Assembly (NCBI GenBank): GCA_019419545.1
Contig: DXZT01000024.1
Span: forward strand, 1-29,762
Reading direction: 5' to 3'
Length of the DNA stretch: 29,762 bases
Source of the DNA: Collinsella sp.
Lineage (GTDB): Bacteria > Actinomycetota > Coriobacteriia > Coriobacteriales > Coriobacteriaceae
The notes beneath the pieces were generated by a model. The model was not told where the DNA came from. It ran no database searches and worked only from the letters and a program-made list of their open reading frames with translations. The translations under genes were made by a program, and so were the position numbers. Below, in pieces: positions 22,895 through 29,762 of the stretch (positions within the stretch are counted from its first letter, which is position 1; every line of letters begins with the position of its first letter).

Positions 22895-24496
22895 TCACGC
22901 GCCCCCTTTCTGGACGAGCTCATCCAAGAGCTTCTCCGAAAACAGGTTACCGCGACCCAGCTGCCCGGCAGGATCGAGCTGGAGCTTGAGCCGCGCCGAC
23001 TCGACCATGGCCTCGTGACCGTACATCGTCTCCAAGAAGCCCGCCTTGATCTTGCCGACGCCGTGTTCTGCGGAGACGGCACCGCCCATGGCCGTGACCT
23101 CGGAAGCCCACTGGGCAAAGAGTTCTGCGCCGCGGCGATAATCCTGTGCATCGCGCGGCAGAATGTTCACATGCAGATGGTTGTTACCGATATGCCCCCA
23201 GGCGGCAGATTCAAGCCCACTTTCCGCCAGCGTGCGGCGATAGAGGGCGATAACATCGGCCAAGTGCGCGTTGGGCACCGACATGTCCGAACCCAGTTTG
23301 GTGATGGTGGGATCTATGCGGCGGCGCTCGTCGATGAGCATGTTGACGCTCTCGGGCACCGCATGGCGGAAGAATCGCTGACACTCGCGATCGACCTCGG
23401 TGCGCGCGACCCATGTCGCATCGTCACTGCCGCCCGCAAGCTCCAGTACCCACCCCAAGTGATACAGCTCCTCAGTCGCCTGGGCTTCGTCGTCGCAGTC
23501 GAGCTCCACGTAGACACAGACCTTGGCGTCTTTGTCGAGCGCAGGCAGCGAGGCAAACGCCGTCGACTGCTCGCGCTGGCGACGTAGAATATCCAGGGCG
23601 CCAGCATCGAAGTACTCGATGGCAGCCGCATGGGACAGGACGGGACGCACAGAATCGGTGAAGGACACGGCCTTGTCTTCGCTGTCGAAGAAGCAGCTCA
23701 CGCCCCAAACGACCGCGGGTGCCACCTGCAGGGCAATCTCGAGTTCGGTGATGACACCGATTGTGCCACACGCACCGATAAACAGATCGATGGCATCCAT
23801 ATCGTCAGCAACGAAATAGCCCGAAGCATTTTTTGTCTTGGGCATGGTATAGCCGGGAAGATCGAGCTCGAGTGTACGGCCCGCTGCCGTCACGAGCGAC
23901 AGGTGGCGGCCCTGGGCAAAAGCCTCGCCGCGCCGAAGCTCAAGCAAATCGCCATCAGCCAGCACGACGTGGAGTCCCGTGATATGTGGGCGCATGGGGC
24001 CGTAGGCGTAGCTGCGGGCACCGGAGGCGTTACATGCCGCCATGCCGCCCAGACAGGCAGACGCCTCGGTGGGATCGGTGGGAAAAAACTGCTCGGGAGC
24101 CTCTTGGAACTCCTCGTAGGCCTCAAGCGATGCCTGGTCCCAACCAGCGGTCGGCAGCACCTTCTTGCTCAGCTGCTTGCGCAGCTCCGAGAGCACAACG
24201 CCCGGCTCCACGCGCAGCAGAAATTGGCCTTGTTCATCGCGGCGAAGGCCCAAATAGCGATTCATACGGGAAGTATTGAGGATATGCCCGCCGTGGGGCA
24301 CGGCGCCGGCGGCAAGGCCGGTTCGGGCGCCCTGAACCGTTACCGGAACACGCTCGGCATGGAGCTTTTCCAAAATGGCACGGACCTCGTTTTCCGTTGT
24401 CGGAAACGAGATGCTCGAGGCCTCGCCCGATGCGCGAGATTCATCGCGGCCATACTCTTCGAACTCGTCGGTGAAGGGTTTGATGGTTGCAGACAC
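22895..24496 (-). CDS. FAD-linked 2-hydroxyacid oxidase, probable lactate dehydrogenase subunit (LctD/GlcD-like)
   Basis: 533 residues, first gene of the operon. The N-terminal half is a PCMH/VAO-type FAD-binding domain (TVQGARTGLAAGAVP near 55-69; CLGGMAACNASGARSYAYGP near 150-170; GACGTIGVITELEIAL near 235-250). The C-terminal half is the FAD-oxidase C domain with WGHIGNNHLHVNILP and SAEHGVGKIKAGFLE, the family's substrate-side motifs. It is longer than GlcD or LctD (about 460-480), the additions lying in the N-terminal domain. With etfB and ferredoxin-etfA following, the natural reading is an NAD-dependent, ferredoxin-driven lactate dehydrogenase; glycolate or another 2-hydroxyacid is possible. 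No lactate permease or racemase is adjacent. The stop overlaps the alternative GTG of etfB. Confidence 0.85.
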   Translation of the reverse strand: MSATIKPFTDEFEEYGRDESRASGEASSISFPTTENEVRAILEKLHAERVPVTVQGARTGLAAGAVPHGGHILNTSRMNRYLGLRRDEQGQFLLRVEPGVVLSELRKQLSKKVLPTAGWDQASLEAYEEFQEAPEQFFPTDPTEASACLGGMAACNASGARSYAYGPMRPHITGLHVVLADGDLLELRRGEAFAQGRHLSLVTAAGRTLELDLPGYTMPKTKNASGYFVADDMDAIDLFIGACGTIGVITELEIALQVAPAVVWGVSCFFDSEDKAVSFTDSVRPVLSHAAAIEYFDAGALDILRRQREQSTAFASLPALDKDAKVCVYVELDCDDEAQATEELYHLGWVLELAGGSDDATWVARTEVDRECQRFFRHAVPESVNMLIDERRRIDPTITKLGSDMSVPNAHLADVIALYRRTLAESGLESAAWGHIGNNHLHVNILPRDAQDYRRGAELFAQWASEVTAMGGAVSAEHGVGKIKAGFLETMYGHEAMVESARLKLQLDPAGQLGRGNLFSEKLLDELVQKGGA

Positions 24497-24841
24497 GCGA
24501 ACTCCCCCTTTAGCTAACTACAGTGTTTGCAGGGAGATGTTACCGCATCGTTTCGTCGACGTGTTCGAGACCGTCTCCATAATTGGCGTTTTTTACGTTC
24601 GTGCAATTCGGCGAGCGGCTTGATTTCCTCGGCAGACGATGCTTTTGACACATATGGCCCCGCCGTCGCCGGCCGCGCGATTGTCGCTCGAAAAAAGTTG
24701 GAGTATTTTTTGCCGCCTTTTACCTGCGGAGACGCCAATCCGTCAAGCATTTGGTCAGAAATTGGTCAAGTAGCGGCTGATACGGTCGGCGTCGACAGCC
24801 AAAACCGATAGAAGTTTTGGCCCAGAAGCAGGGAGGTTCCC
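24497..24841. promoter_or_regulatory. 345-bp divergent control region between the lactate/Etf operon and the surface locus
   Basis: No gene seen. It must hold promoters for both directions. On minus, TTGCAC with a 16-nt spacer to AATTAT (about 24579-24607) could drive the operon. A GAGAC-C-GTCTC palindrome at 24567-24577 and two TTGGTCA direct repeats at 24751-24757 and 24762-24768, one helical turn apart, look like protein-binding sites. Confidence 0.45.
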
Positions 24842-25138
24842 ATGGCATATTACTGGCCCCAGTACGGCATCGCCATCGAAGTCGACGACGATCCCCATCT
24901 CCTGCCTTTCGACGAAGAGGCATTCCCCGATACGACGGTCTACCACGTTACCACCGATGTGATCTGCGACCCCGAGTCGTTCTCGGCGCCCGCCCACCAC
25001 ATCGCGCATATCCACGACATCGAGCTCCCTCCCGACTTCGACGAGCTCGTCTACTCGCGCCGTCTGATGCTTCACATGCTCTTTGGAGCGGACCCGTCCA
25101 CCTTTGCGCGCGTCTATACCGCCAAGGATGCCGCATGA
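24842..25138 (+). CDS. small acidic hypothetical protein
   Basis: 98 residues, soluble, without signal peptide or membrane segment. Rich in Asp/Glu and His, with a notable HHIAHIHDIELPPDFDEL stretch near the middle that might bind metal. GGGAGG lies 5 nt before the ATG. It overlaps the next gene by ATGA, so they are translationally coupled and likely act together. No family recognised. It is the first gene of the five-gene block ending at 28047. Confidence 0.75.
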   Translation: MAYYWPQYGIAIEVDDDPHLLPFDEEAFPDTTVYHVTTDVICDPESFSAPAHHIAHIHDIELPPDFDELVYSRRLMLHMLFGADPSTFARVYTAKDAA

Positions 25139-25644
25139 GCGCGAAGAAGCCACCCCACTTTGCAGGCCTGGGTCGTCGCAAGAAGCTCATCGTTGCCTGC
25201 TTGGCCATCGTCTGCGCCCTTGTCGCCGTAGGACTATACGCTTGGCAGTCGCAGCCCGTACCCGAGGCGGGCGCTTCGGTCACGACGGCCGAGGGCAAAA
25301 CGCGTCAGGAAATCCAAGATGAGCTCGACGCCATCGTCCGCGACAACATGATGACGATTTCGGTCGCGCCGGTCGCTCAGCTGCAGGAGGACGGCAAGCT
25401 GCGCGTCAACGTGCAAAACGTCCAAGACAATAAATTTCCCCAGCGATTCCGCGTCATCCAAAACGACGAGACCATATACGAATCCGATGTGGTCGAGACC
25501 GGCAAAACGGTCGAGACATGCCCCGCCGGCGACATCGAGGAAGGTGAGGCGTACATCGAGATCCAGGCGCTTGAGGCCAAGACCTATGACAGCCACGGCA
25601 ACCCGACACGCGTCAAGGTACGGGTTGAGCAAGCCGAGAACTAG
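25135..25644 (+). CDS. membrane-anchored beta-rich protein of unknown function
   Basis: 169 residues. A basic N-terminus (GLGRRKK) precedes one hydrophobic segment at about 18-37, then a predicted extracellular domain (about 45-169) with alternating polar and hydrophobic residues as in beta sheets (MTISVAPVAQL; GKLRVNVQNV; QRFRVIQND). This suggests a type II membrane protein or an uncleaved signal anchor. The start ATG overlaps the stop of the preceding gene (ATGA). The longer in-frame ORF from 24817 is not used. I do not recognise a family; a role at the cell surface is inferred from topology and neighbours. Confidence 0.78.
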   Translation: MSAKKPPHFAGLGRRKKLIVACLAIVCALVAVGLYAWQSQPVPEAGASVTTAEGKTRQEIQDELDAIVRDNMMTISVAPVAQLQEDGKLRVNVQNVQDNKFPQRFRVIQNDETIYESDVVETGKTVETCPAGDIEEGEAYIEIQALEAKTYDSHGNPTRVKVRVEQAEN

Positions 25645-25733
25645 CTTTCCGGTCGACGCGGCACCGCACGCGATTCACCAGCATTCGTCCAATCATCGCG
25701 GGGACGGCCCGCGGCGAATAGAAAGGAACGACC

Positions 25734-26333
25734 ATGGACATCACCAGGAATATGAACGGAGCCAGAGCGCTCGTCGTGGGTGCAGGGCTCGCGCTCGCGC
25801 TCGCAATGGGCGCCGCCCCGACGCCAGCTATGGCAGCCGGGCGTGTTGGAACCACGAAGGTAATGGTCAAGACCGAGATCGACAACATCAAGTTCAACGC
25901 ACCGACGGTTATTCCCTTCGTCGCCCAAGCCGACGGCACGCTTCAGGGTCCCTCGGAAGACGCGATCACCATCGACAATCTTTCGGCCTACGGCATCCAT
26001 GTCACCAACATGAAAATCGACGCCATGAACACCTGGACCATTGCCGCCGACGCCAAGGCCGGAACCGCGCAGAACTCCATCGACTTTAAGGTCGGCCCCG
26101 ACGGCGCACTCCAGAACGCCAGTGCCGCAACGCAGGGGACAGGCCTCGATCTTTCCAAGAATGCAGCCTTCGACATGGGCTACCAGGGCATTGCCGGCGG
26201 CACGGACAAAATTAAGCTCAAGACAAGCGGAAACGTCGCCCGCGTCACGCGCGATATCTTCCACGTAACCGGCGAAGGCGATCAGGTTGCAACGATCACC
26301 TGGACGGTCGAGCCCGGTGCGCACACGGCATAA
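25734..26333 (+). CDS. secreted beta-sandwich-like protein of unknown function
   Basis: 199 residues. Clear Sec signal peptide ending TPAMA-A at about residue 34/35. The mature part is polar and strand-rich, with a block IPFVAQADGTLQGPSED at 60-76 and IHVTNMKI at 88-95, and a final strand VATITWTVEP. No sortase motif, lipobox or membrane anchor, so it is released or held by partners. AGAAAGGAACG precedes the ATG. A similar block recurs in the C-terminal part of the 476-residue protein at 26617-28047. It is loosely reminiscent of WxL- or camelysin-type surface proteins, but I see no diagnostic motif and do not assign either. Confidence 0.78.
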   Translation: MDITRNMNGARALVVGAGLALALAMGAAPTPAMAAGRVGTTKVMVKTEIDNIKFNAPTVIPFVAQADGTLQGPSEDAITIDNLSAYGIHVTNMKIDAMNTWTIAADAKAGTAQNSIDFKVGPDGALQNASAATQGTGLDLSKNAAFDMGYQGIAGGTDKIKLKTSGNVARVTRDIFHVTGEGDQVATITWTVEPGAHTA

Positions 26334-26598
26334 GGCCGTCGCCCTGGCCGCCGCCGTCAGCATCCTAGCGTTTGGCCCAGCCATAGCCTTTGCCCAGCAA
26401 GAACAGGCGCAGGCCGCCACGCAAGTGACGGTCGACCTCTCGGGGCTCGACCGCGGCGACCGCGAGGAACCATTGGCGCAGACAGGCGATGGACGATGGC
26501 TCTTGGCAGCAGGCGCCACAGCAGCAGGCGCGGGAACCGCCGGCCTCGGCCTGCACATCAAACGCAGCCAGAAACAAAACACGGACAGGCCGCACTAA
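26317..26598 (+). CDS. very small LAQTG sortase-anchored surface protein
   Basis: 93 residues from GTG 26317, overlapping the end of the preceding gene by 17 nt. Signal peptide to about residue 26 (ILAFGPAIAFA). The sorting signal LAQTG is at 53-57, followed by a hydrophobic stretch (LLAAGATAAGAGTAGLGL) and a basic tail (IKRSQK). LAxTG is the motif used by class E sortases in actinobacteria. After both cuts only about 30 residues would remain, too short for a normal surface protein. It may anchor or cap a larger assembly, be a pilin-base-like adaptor, or be a relic. The start codon is inferred; an ATG at 26287 is further upstream in the same frame. Confidence 0.7.
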   Translation: MRTRHKAVALAAAVSILAFGPAIAFAQQEQAQAATQVTVDLSGLDRGDREEPLAQTGDGRWLLAAGATAAGAGTAGLGLHIKRSQKQNTDRPH

Positions 26599-26616
26599 AT
26601 TAGCTAAGGAGACCCC

Positions 26617-28047
26617 ATGGCATCGAAGAACCTTTTGCCCGTCGTCGCACTCTGCGGCGCGCTCGCAACCGGAACGCCTGTCGCCGCTTGGGCGACTCCC
26701 GTCATGGCAGACTCCTTACCAGCAGCCCTAAGCTCCGCATCAAATCCGTCGAGCGCCATTGCGTGCAAGCGTTTTTCGATCGCACGGGCTGCAATCTCAA
26801 CCTCGGGATGCCTTCGTCGTAATACGGACGGTTCGATAGTCGTGGATATCAATCGTTCGAACAAGGCAAACGGCTCCCAGGCGGGGTACGCCGTCTGCAC
26901 GTGGCGCTCGGTTGTGCTCGACGCAGATGGCGATCCATGCAATTTAGAGCTGCGCATCGACATCGCTTCGATCGATGACTCGGCGAACGGAGCGAAGGTC
27001 GCCTTCGACGGTACGTTTTTTGAGAAAGGAGGCGGTATATGTCTGGGCTGCGCCGCCGCGAATGCAGACGACACGCAGCCCACCCTCTCATTCACGGCAT
27101 CGTTGCGGCTGACCAAAGCCGACACCGATGCCATCGCGGCGGGAGAAGCGTCCCTGCTGTTCTACGTCGTCAGCACCAAAGACACAGACGCTCATTTCGA
27201 GAAGCCAGCCGGATCACTCAGCCTTACACGAGGGATAGAGGCAGGCCCTATTGAAATCGATGCCCACGCGCAAAGCAGGCAACGCATTCTTGCCGACCCG
27301 GCGCTTCTCGAAATGGAGTGGAGCGGATCCGGAGCCATCGGAATTCTCCCCTCCGCGCTTGACGCCAAGACGCTCCCCTCAAACGACGAACCCATCAACG
27401 CAACCATACAAGAAGAGAGCGCGGACAAAGAAGCAGGTGCGGGCGACACGCCATCGCCGACAAACAGCGTCCCAGCTTCTCTCGAAGCACCGAATGAACC
27501 CGCTACCGATCCAAACGATCCCGAACTCGCGGACAGTCTGGGGCTTGCTGATCCTCAAGAGATCGATGAAGGTAACTGCTGCGTGCTTGCCGCGCTCGAC
27601 CACACAGAGGTCATCGACGCTGCGAACATCGAAGTTGCCGCCGCCAATCAGCCCGTCCGCAAGTCGGCTATCATCGCATTTCCCGAATCCATCGAAGTCG
27701 TCTTTTTGCCATCGGGCGAGGTCGTGGCCCCAACACTGCTCACCTTGTTGGGCGCCAAGAATACTCGAAACGAAATTAAAAAGGTCACGGTTGTCGACCC
27801 CGCAACCACCGCCAAGCTGCGTCTATATGCCGTTGCTCCAGATGGAGGCAAGACCTTGGAATTCGATGGCGACACACTCCTAGCCTGGCGGCGTCTGGAC
27901 ATTATGCAAGACGTCTCGTATCAGATCGAACTCGAAGGGTTTGATCGTGCCCGCGATGCCAATATCATCGCCGCGGCTATTGAATCCCCGCAGCGGCTTA
28001 TGACACTGCGCTTTGAATATTATCCCTATGTCCCGACAACCACCTGA
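26617..28047 (+). CDS. secreted cysteine-containing surface protein of unknown function
   Basis: 476 residues. Signal peptide ending TPVMA-D at about 31/32. An N-terminal beta-rich domain (about 45-215) is followed by an acidic, Pro/Ser/Asp-rich linker (about 250-320) and a C-terminal beta-rich domain (about 335-476). Eight cysteines remain after the signal peptide (50, 65, 94, 108, 142, 145, 321, 322), an even number suited to disulfides. No LPxTG/LAxTG, lipobox or C-terminal membrane segment. The C-terminal block VVFLPSGEVVAP...IKKVTVVD resembles IPFVAQADGTLQGP...IHVTNMKID of the 199-residue protein upstream. AAGGAG is 5 nt before the ATG. No known family recognised. Confidence 0.8.
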   Translation: MASKNLLPVVALCGALATGTPVAAWATPVMADSLPAALSSASNPSSAIACKRFSIARAAISTSGCLRRNTDGSIVVDINRSNKANGSQAGYAVCTWRSVVLDADGDPCNLELRIDIASIDDSANGAKVAFDGTFFEKGGGICLGCAAANADDTQPTLSFTASLRLTKADTDAIAAGEASLLFYVVSTKDTDAHFEKPAGSLSLTRGIEAGPIEIDAHAQSRQRILADPALLEMEWSGSGAIGILPSALDAKTLPSNDEPINATIQEESADKEAGAGDTPSPTNSVPASLEAPNEPATDPNDPELADSLGLADPQEIDEGNCCVLAALDHTEVIDAANIEVAAANQPVRKSAIIAFPESIEVVFLPSGEVVAPTLLTLLGAKNTRNEIKKVTVVDPATTAKLRLYAVAPDGGKTLEFDGDTLLAWRRLDIMQDVSYQIELEGFDRARDANIIAAAIESPQRLMTLRFEYYPYVPTTT

Positions 28048-28126
28048 GGCTTAAATGCTGCGCATCATTCCTAACACCACTTATATAACGTATTAGATGA
28101 GTCGCGATGTGCCTCGCATTTCGTTC

Positions 28127-28135
28127 TGCTACGAT
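28127..28135 (+). promoter_or_regulatory. extended -10 of the DUF554 gene
   Basis: TGCTACGAT, an extended -10 element, lies about 31 nt before ATG 28166. No -35 match needed or seen. Confidence 0.4.
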
Positions 28136-28165
28136 TGCCACGTTGGCATCAATACAGGAGGGCTC

Positions 28166-28882
28166 ATGCCGGGCTTGGGAACAATCATCAACGTTGTGCT
28201 TTTAGTTGCGGGCGGTCTTTTGGGATTAGCGGGCGGCCGCTTCATTACACCGCGCATCCAAGACACGCTCATGAAAGCATCGGGGCTGTGCGTCCTGTTT
28301 ATCGGCCTTGGCGGCACCATGCAAAAGATGCTCCTTATCGATGGGAAGGCGCTAGCGACCACCGGCACCACCATGCTCATTGTCTCGTTCGCCCTCGGCT
28401 CGCTCATCGGCGAGGCCGTCAACTTGGAAGCCGCCATCGAGAACCTTGGCGAATGGCTCAAGCGCAAGACTGGCAGTGAGGACGATAACGAGTTCACCAA
28501 CGCTTTTGTCTCGACATCGCTGACCGTCTGCATCGGTGCCATGGCTATCGTGGGATCAATCCAAGACGGCCTGCTCGGCGACTGGTCCACGCTCGCCCTC
28601 AAGGGAGCGCTGGACTGCATCATCGTCTGCACCATGACGGCCTCGCTTGGACGCGGCTGTATTTTCTCCGCCCTGCCCGTCGCCGTGTTCCAGGGGACGA
28701 TTACGCTGTTTGCCGGCGCGCTCTCCCCCATCATGACCACAGCAGCCCTCAACAGCCTTTCGCTCGTAGGATCCATGCTCATCTTCTGCGTCGGCGTCAA
28801 TCTCATCCGTCCTCAGACCTTCCGCACGGCCAATATGCTTCCCTCCGTCGTCATCGCCGTCATCTACGCCCTCCTGTTCTAA
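28166..28882 (+). CDS. DUF554 (YdfK-like) membrane protein
   Basis: Inner-membrane protein of a widespread family with unknown function, 238 residues and about 6-7 hydrophobic segments. Family hallmarks: GLGTIINVVLLVAGGLLGL at the start, GLCVLFIGLGG near 42-52, FALGSLIGEAVNLEAAIENLG near 75-95, and the internal FVSTSLTVCIGAMAIVGSIQDGL near 120-142, which is the most conserved part. AGGAGG is 4 nt before ATG 28166; an upstream in-frame ATG at 28097 is not used because it adds unrelated residues across the promoter. Transport of a small molecule is often suggested for this family, without proof. Confidence 0.9.
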   Translation: MPGLGTIINVVLLVAGGLLGLAGGRFITPRIQDTLMKASGLCVLFIGLGGTMQKMLLIDGKALATTGTTMLIVSFALGSLIGEAVNLEAAIENLGEWLKRKTGSEDDNEFTNAFVSTSLTVCIGAMAIVGSIQDGLLGDWSTLALKGALDCIIVCTMTASLGRGCIFSALPVAVFQGTITLFAGALSPIMTTAALNSLSLVGSMLIFCVGVNLIRPQTFRTANMLPSVVIAVIYALLF

Positions 28883-28924
28883 ATCTATCAACGCAGCGGT
28901 ATCTCGAACATCTGTTTGATGCTG

Positions 28925-28933
28925 TGCTATGAT
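28925..28933 (+). promoter_or_regulatory. extended -10 of the TerB_N gene
   Basis: TGCTATGAT, an extended -10 close to consensus, lies about 37 nt before the GTG start at 28970. Confidence 0.45.
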
Positions 28934-28969
28934 ATGAGGTCACCGTAGCTGCGTTCGAGAGGAGGAGCG

Positions 28970-29746
28970 GTGGCCGACCAGGACATCAAGATGCTCATCG
29001 AGCGCATTATGGCCGAGGCCCGGACCCATCAGTCCGCCCGCTTCTCAAACGAAGTCTACGCAGACGAGCCGATTCTCAAAACCGGCCGACAGATGCAAAA
29101 TTTCCTCCCCGACCAGTACCGCAAGATGCGTGAGATATCGCGTTGGCAAGAAGACCCCAAGGGCGGTGCGGGCCGCTGGCTTTCGGAAGCCGAGCTTTTT
29201 TACCGCCAGGGCCTGCTGATGGCCGACTTTGAGGACGACTGTCCCTACAACGGCACCTTTAAGTCGTACTTTCCCACCTACAACGCTATGAGCGACCGAC
29301 AGCTGCGCGGCTACTTTACCTGGCGTGCCCAAGTGCGCTGCGGAACCGTCGAGGAAACGTCTACGTCTTTTGCCTTTCTGTATCTCTATGAGCTGATTTG
29401 CGGCATTGGCGTAGATGACCCGCTCGATGGTTTTAACAAGATCAAGGCTTTTTGGGATGTCTATCGCGCCTTCGAGCCCGGCATCGACCGATTTGCACGC
29501 GTGTGGCTGCAGGATTACGCCGTGTTCCACGGGCTCGACCCCAAGCTGCTTCGCGACTCTAAAACCGTCATGTTCGATAACGCCCTTATCGAGCTGCGGC
29601 GCGCGGCACGAGATCTTGTACCAGCACCGGCACCGTCCGGCCAGACCCCTAAGCGTCGCAAAACCTCCGAGCCCACGCTCCCCCTTCCGCCCGATGAGGT
29701 GCGCGAGGAGAGACTCATGGCCGCCATCAACGCCCTCTCCACGTAC
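28970..29746 (+). CDS. TerB_N-domain protein, 5' part only (cut by the contig end)
   Basis: A GTG start with a strong AGGAGGAG ribosome site opens a frame of 259 codons that stays open to the end of genuine sequence. It reads the TerB N-terminal domain pattern: FKSYFPTYNAMSDRQLRGYF, TWRAQVRCGTVEET, FLYLYELICGIGVDDP and WLQDYAVFHGLDP. Such proteins usually continue through a TerB or Fe-S-binding middle part to a TerB_C domain and reach 600-800 residues. After the domain there is a Pro/Lys/Arg linker (about 212-240). The family is linked to tellurite-resistance-like and cell-envelope or stress systems, but its function is not known. The remaining 3' part is outside the window. Confidence 0.82.
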
Positions 29747-29762
29747 CTGTCTCTTATACACA
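29747..29762. other. Nextera / Tn5 mosaic-end adapter (not genomic)
   Basis: The last 16 bases read CTGTCTCTTATACACA, identical to the start of the transposase adapter used in Nextera libraries. The reverse strand begins a frame with MYKRQ, the usual false translation of this adapter. The window edge is a contig end with untrimmed adapter. Confidence 0.95.

Noticed and set aside
26317..26598. Fusion or frameshift joining the 199-residue protein to the LAQTG tail
   Set aside because: The second frame has its own complete signal peptide, so it is a separate secreted protein.
29045..29761. 238-codon minus frame starting MYKRQ
   Set aside because: It begins inside the sequencing adapter and lies opposite the TerB_N gene, whose domain pattern is clear.

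Overview
The window is about 29.8 kb of GC-rich bacterial DNA with dense genes, short spacers and strong GC bias at third codon positions. The gene content fits an anaerobic gut actinobacterium of the class Coriobacteriia, and Collinsella is my best guess: a ferredoxin-fused EtfA beside EtfB and an FAD oxidase, a large single-chain PurL, a Liv-type ABC operon with two binding proteins, and LAxTG-type surface proteins. This assignment is inferred from gene families and style, not from a marker gene. No rRNA, tRNA, CRISPR array or complete insertion sequence was found.

Left part (1-7022, mostly minus strand). The left end is a fragment of an AraC-type regulator gene whose reading frame runs from GC-rich into AT-rich DNA at about position 60; the AT-rich side could carry the end of a plus-strand gene from a mobile element. 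A poorly defined stretch follows, with a possible small CPFC-motif protein and a 100-nt imperfect palindrome. Next is a full branched-chain amino acid importer, read right to left as livK2, livK1, livH, livM, livG, livF. It has hairpins between livK1 and livH and a strong terminator inside the palindrome.

Middle (7274-20874). Homoserine dehydrogenase and a short-chain dehydrogenase are on plus. A CPA2-type cation/proton antiporter is on minus, divergent from purL on plus. A DMT-family exporter on plus follows purL. On minus come a membrane-bound diguanylate cyclase, a KdgT-like permease and the AzlC/AzlD branched-chain amino acid exporter. An HD-domain hydrolase is on plus. The window therefore holds both an importer and an exporter of branched-chain amino acids, plus an early step of threonine/methionine synthesis.

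Right part (20871-29762). A minus-strand operon encodes an FAD-linked 2-hydroxyacid (probably lactate) dehydrogenase, EtfB and a ferredoxin-EtfA fusion, the gene set of an electron-confurcating lactate dehydrogenase. On the other side of a 345-bp spacer lies the most interesting block, 24842-28047 on plus: five genes of unknown function. They encode a small acidic protein, a membrane-anchored beta-rich protein, a secreted protein, a tiny LAQTG sortase substrate with only about 30 exposed residues, and a 476-residue secreted protein with eight cysteines whose C-terminal part resembles the third protein. I propose they form a cell-surface system. A DUF554 membrane protein and the 5' part of a TerB_N-domain gene follow. 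The last 16 bases are the Nextera/Tn5 mosaic-end adapter, so the right end is a sequencing artefact at a contig edge, not genome.
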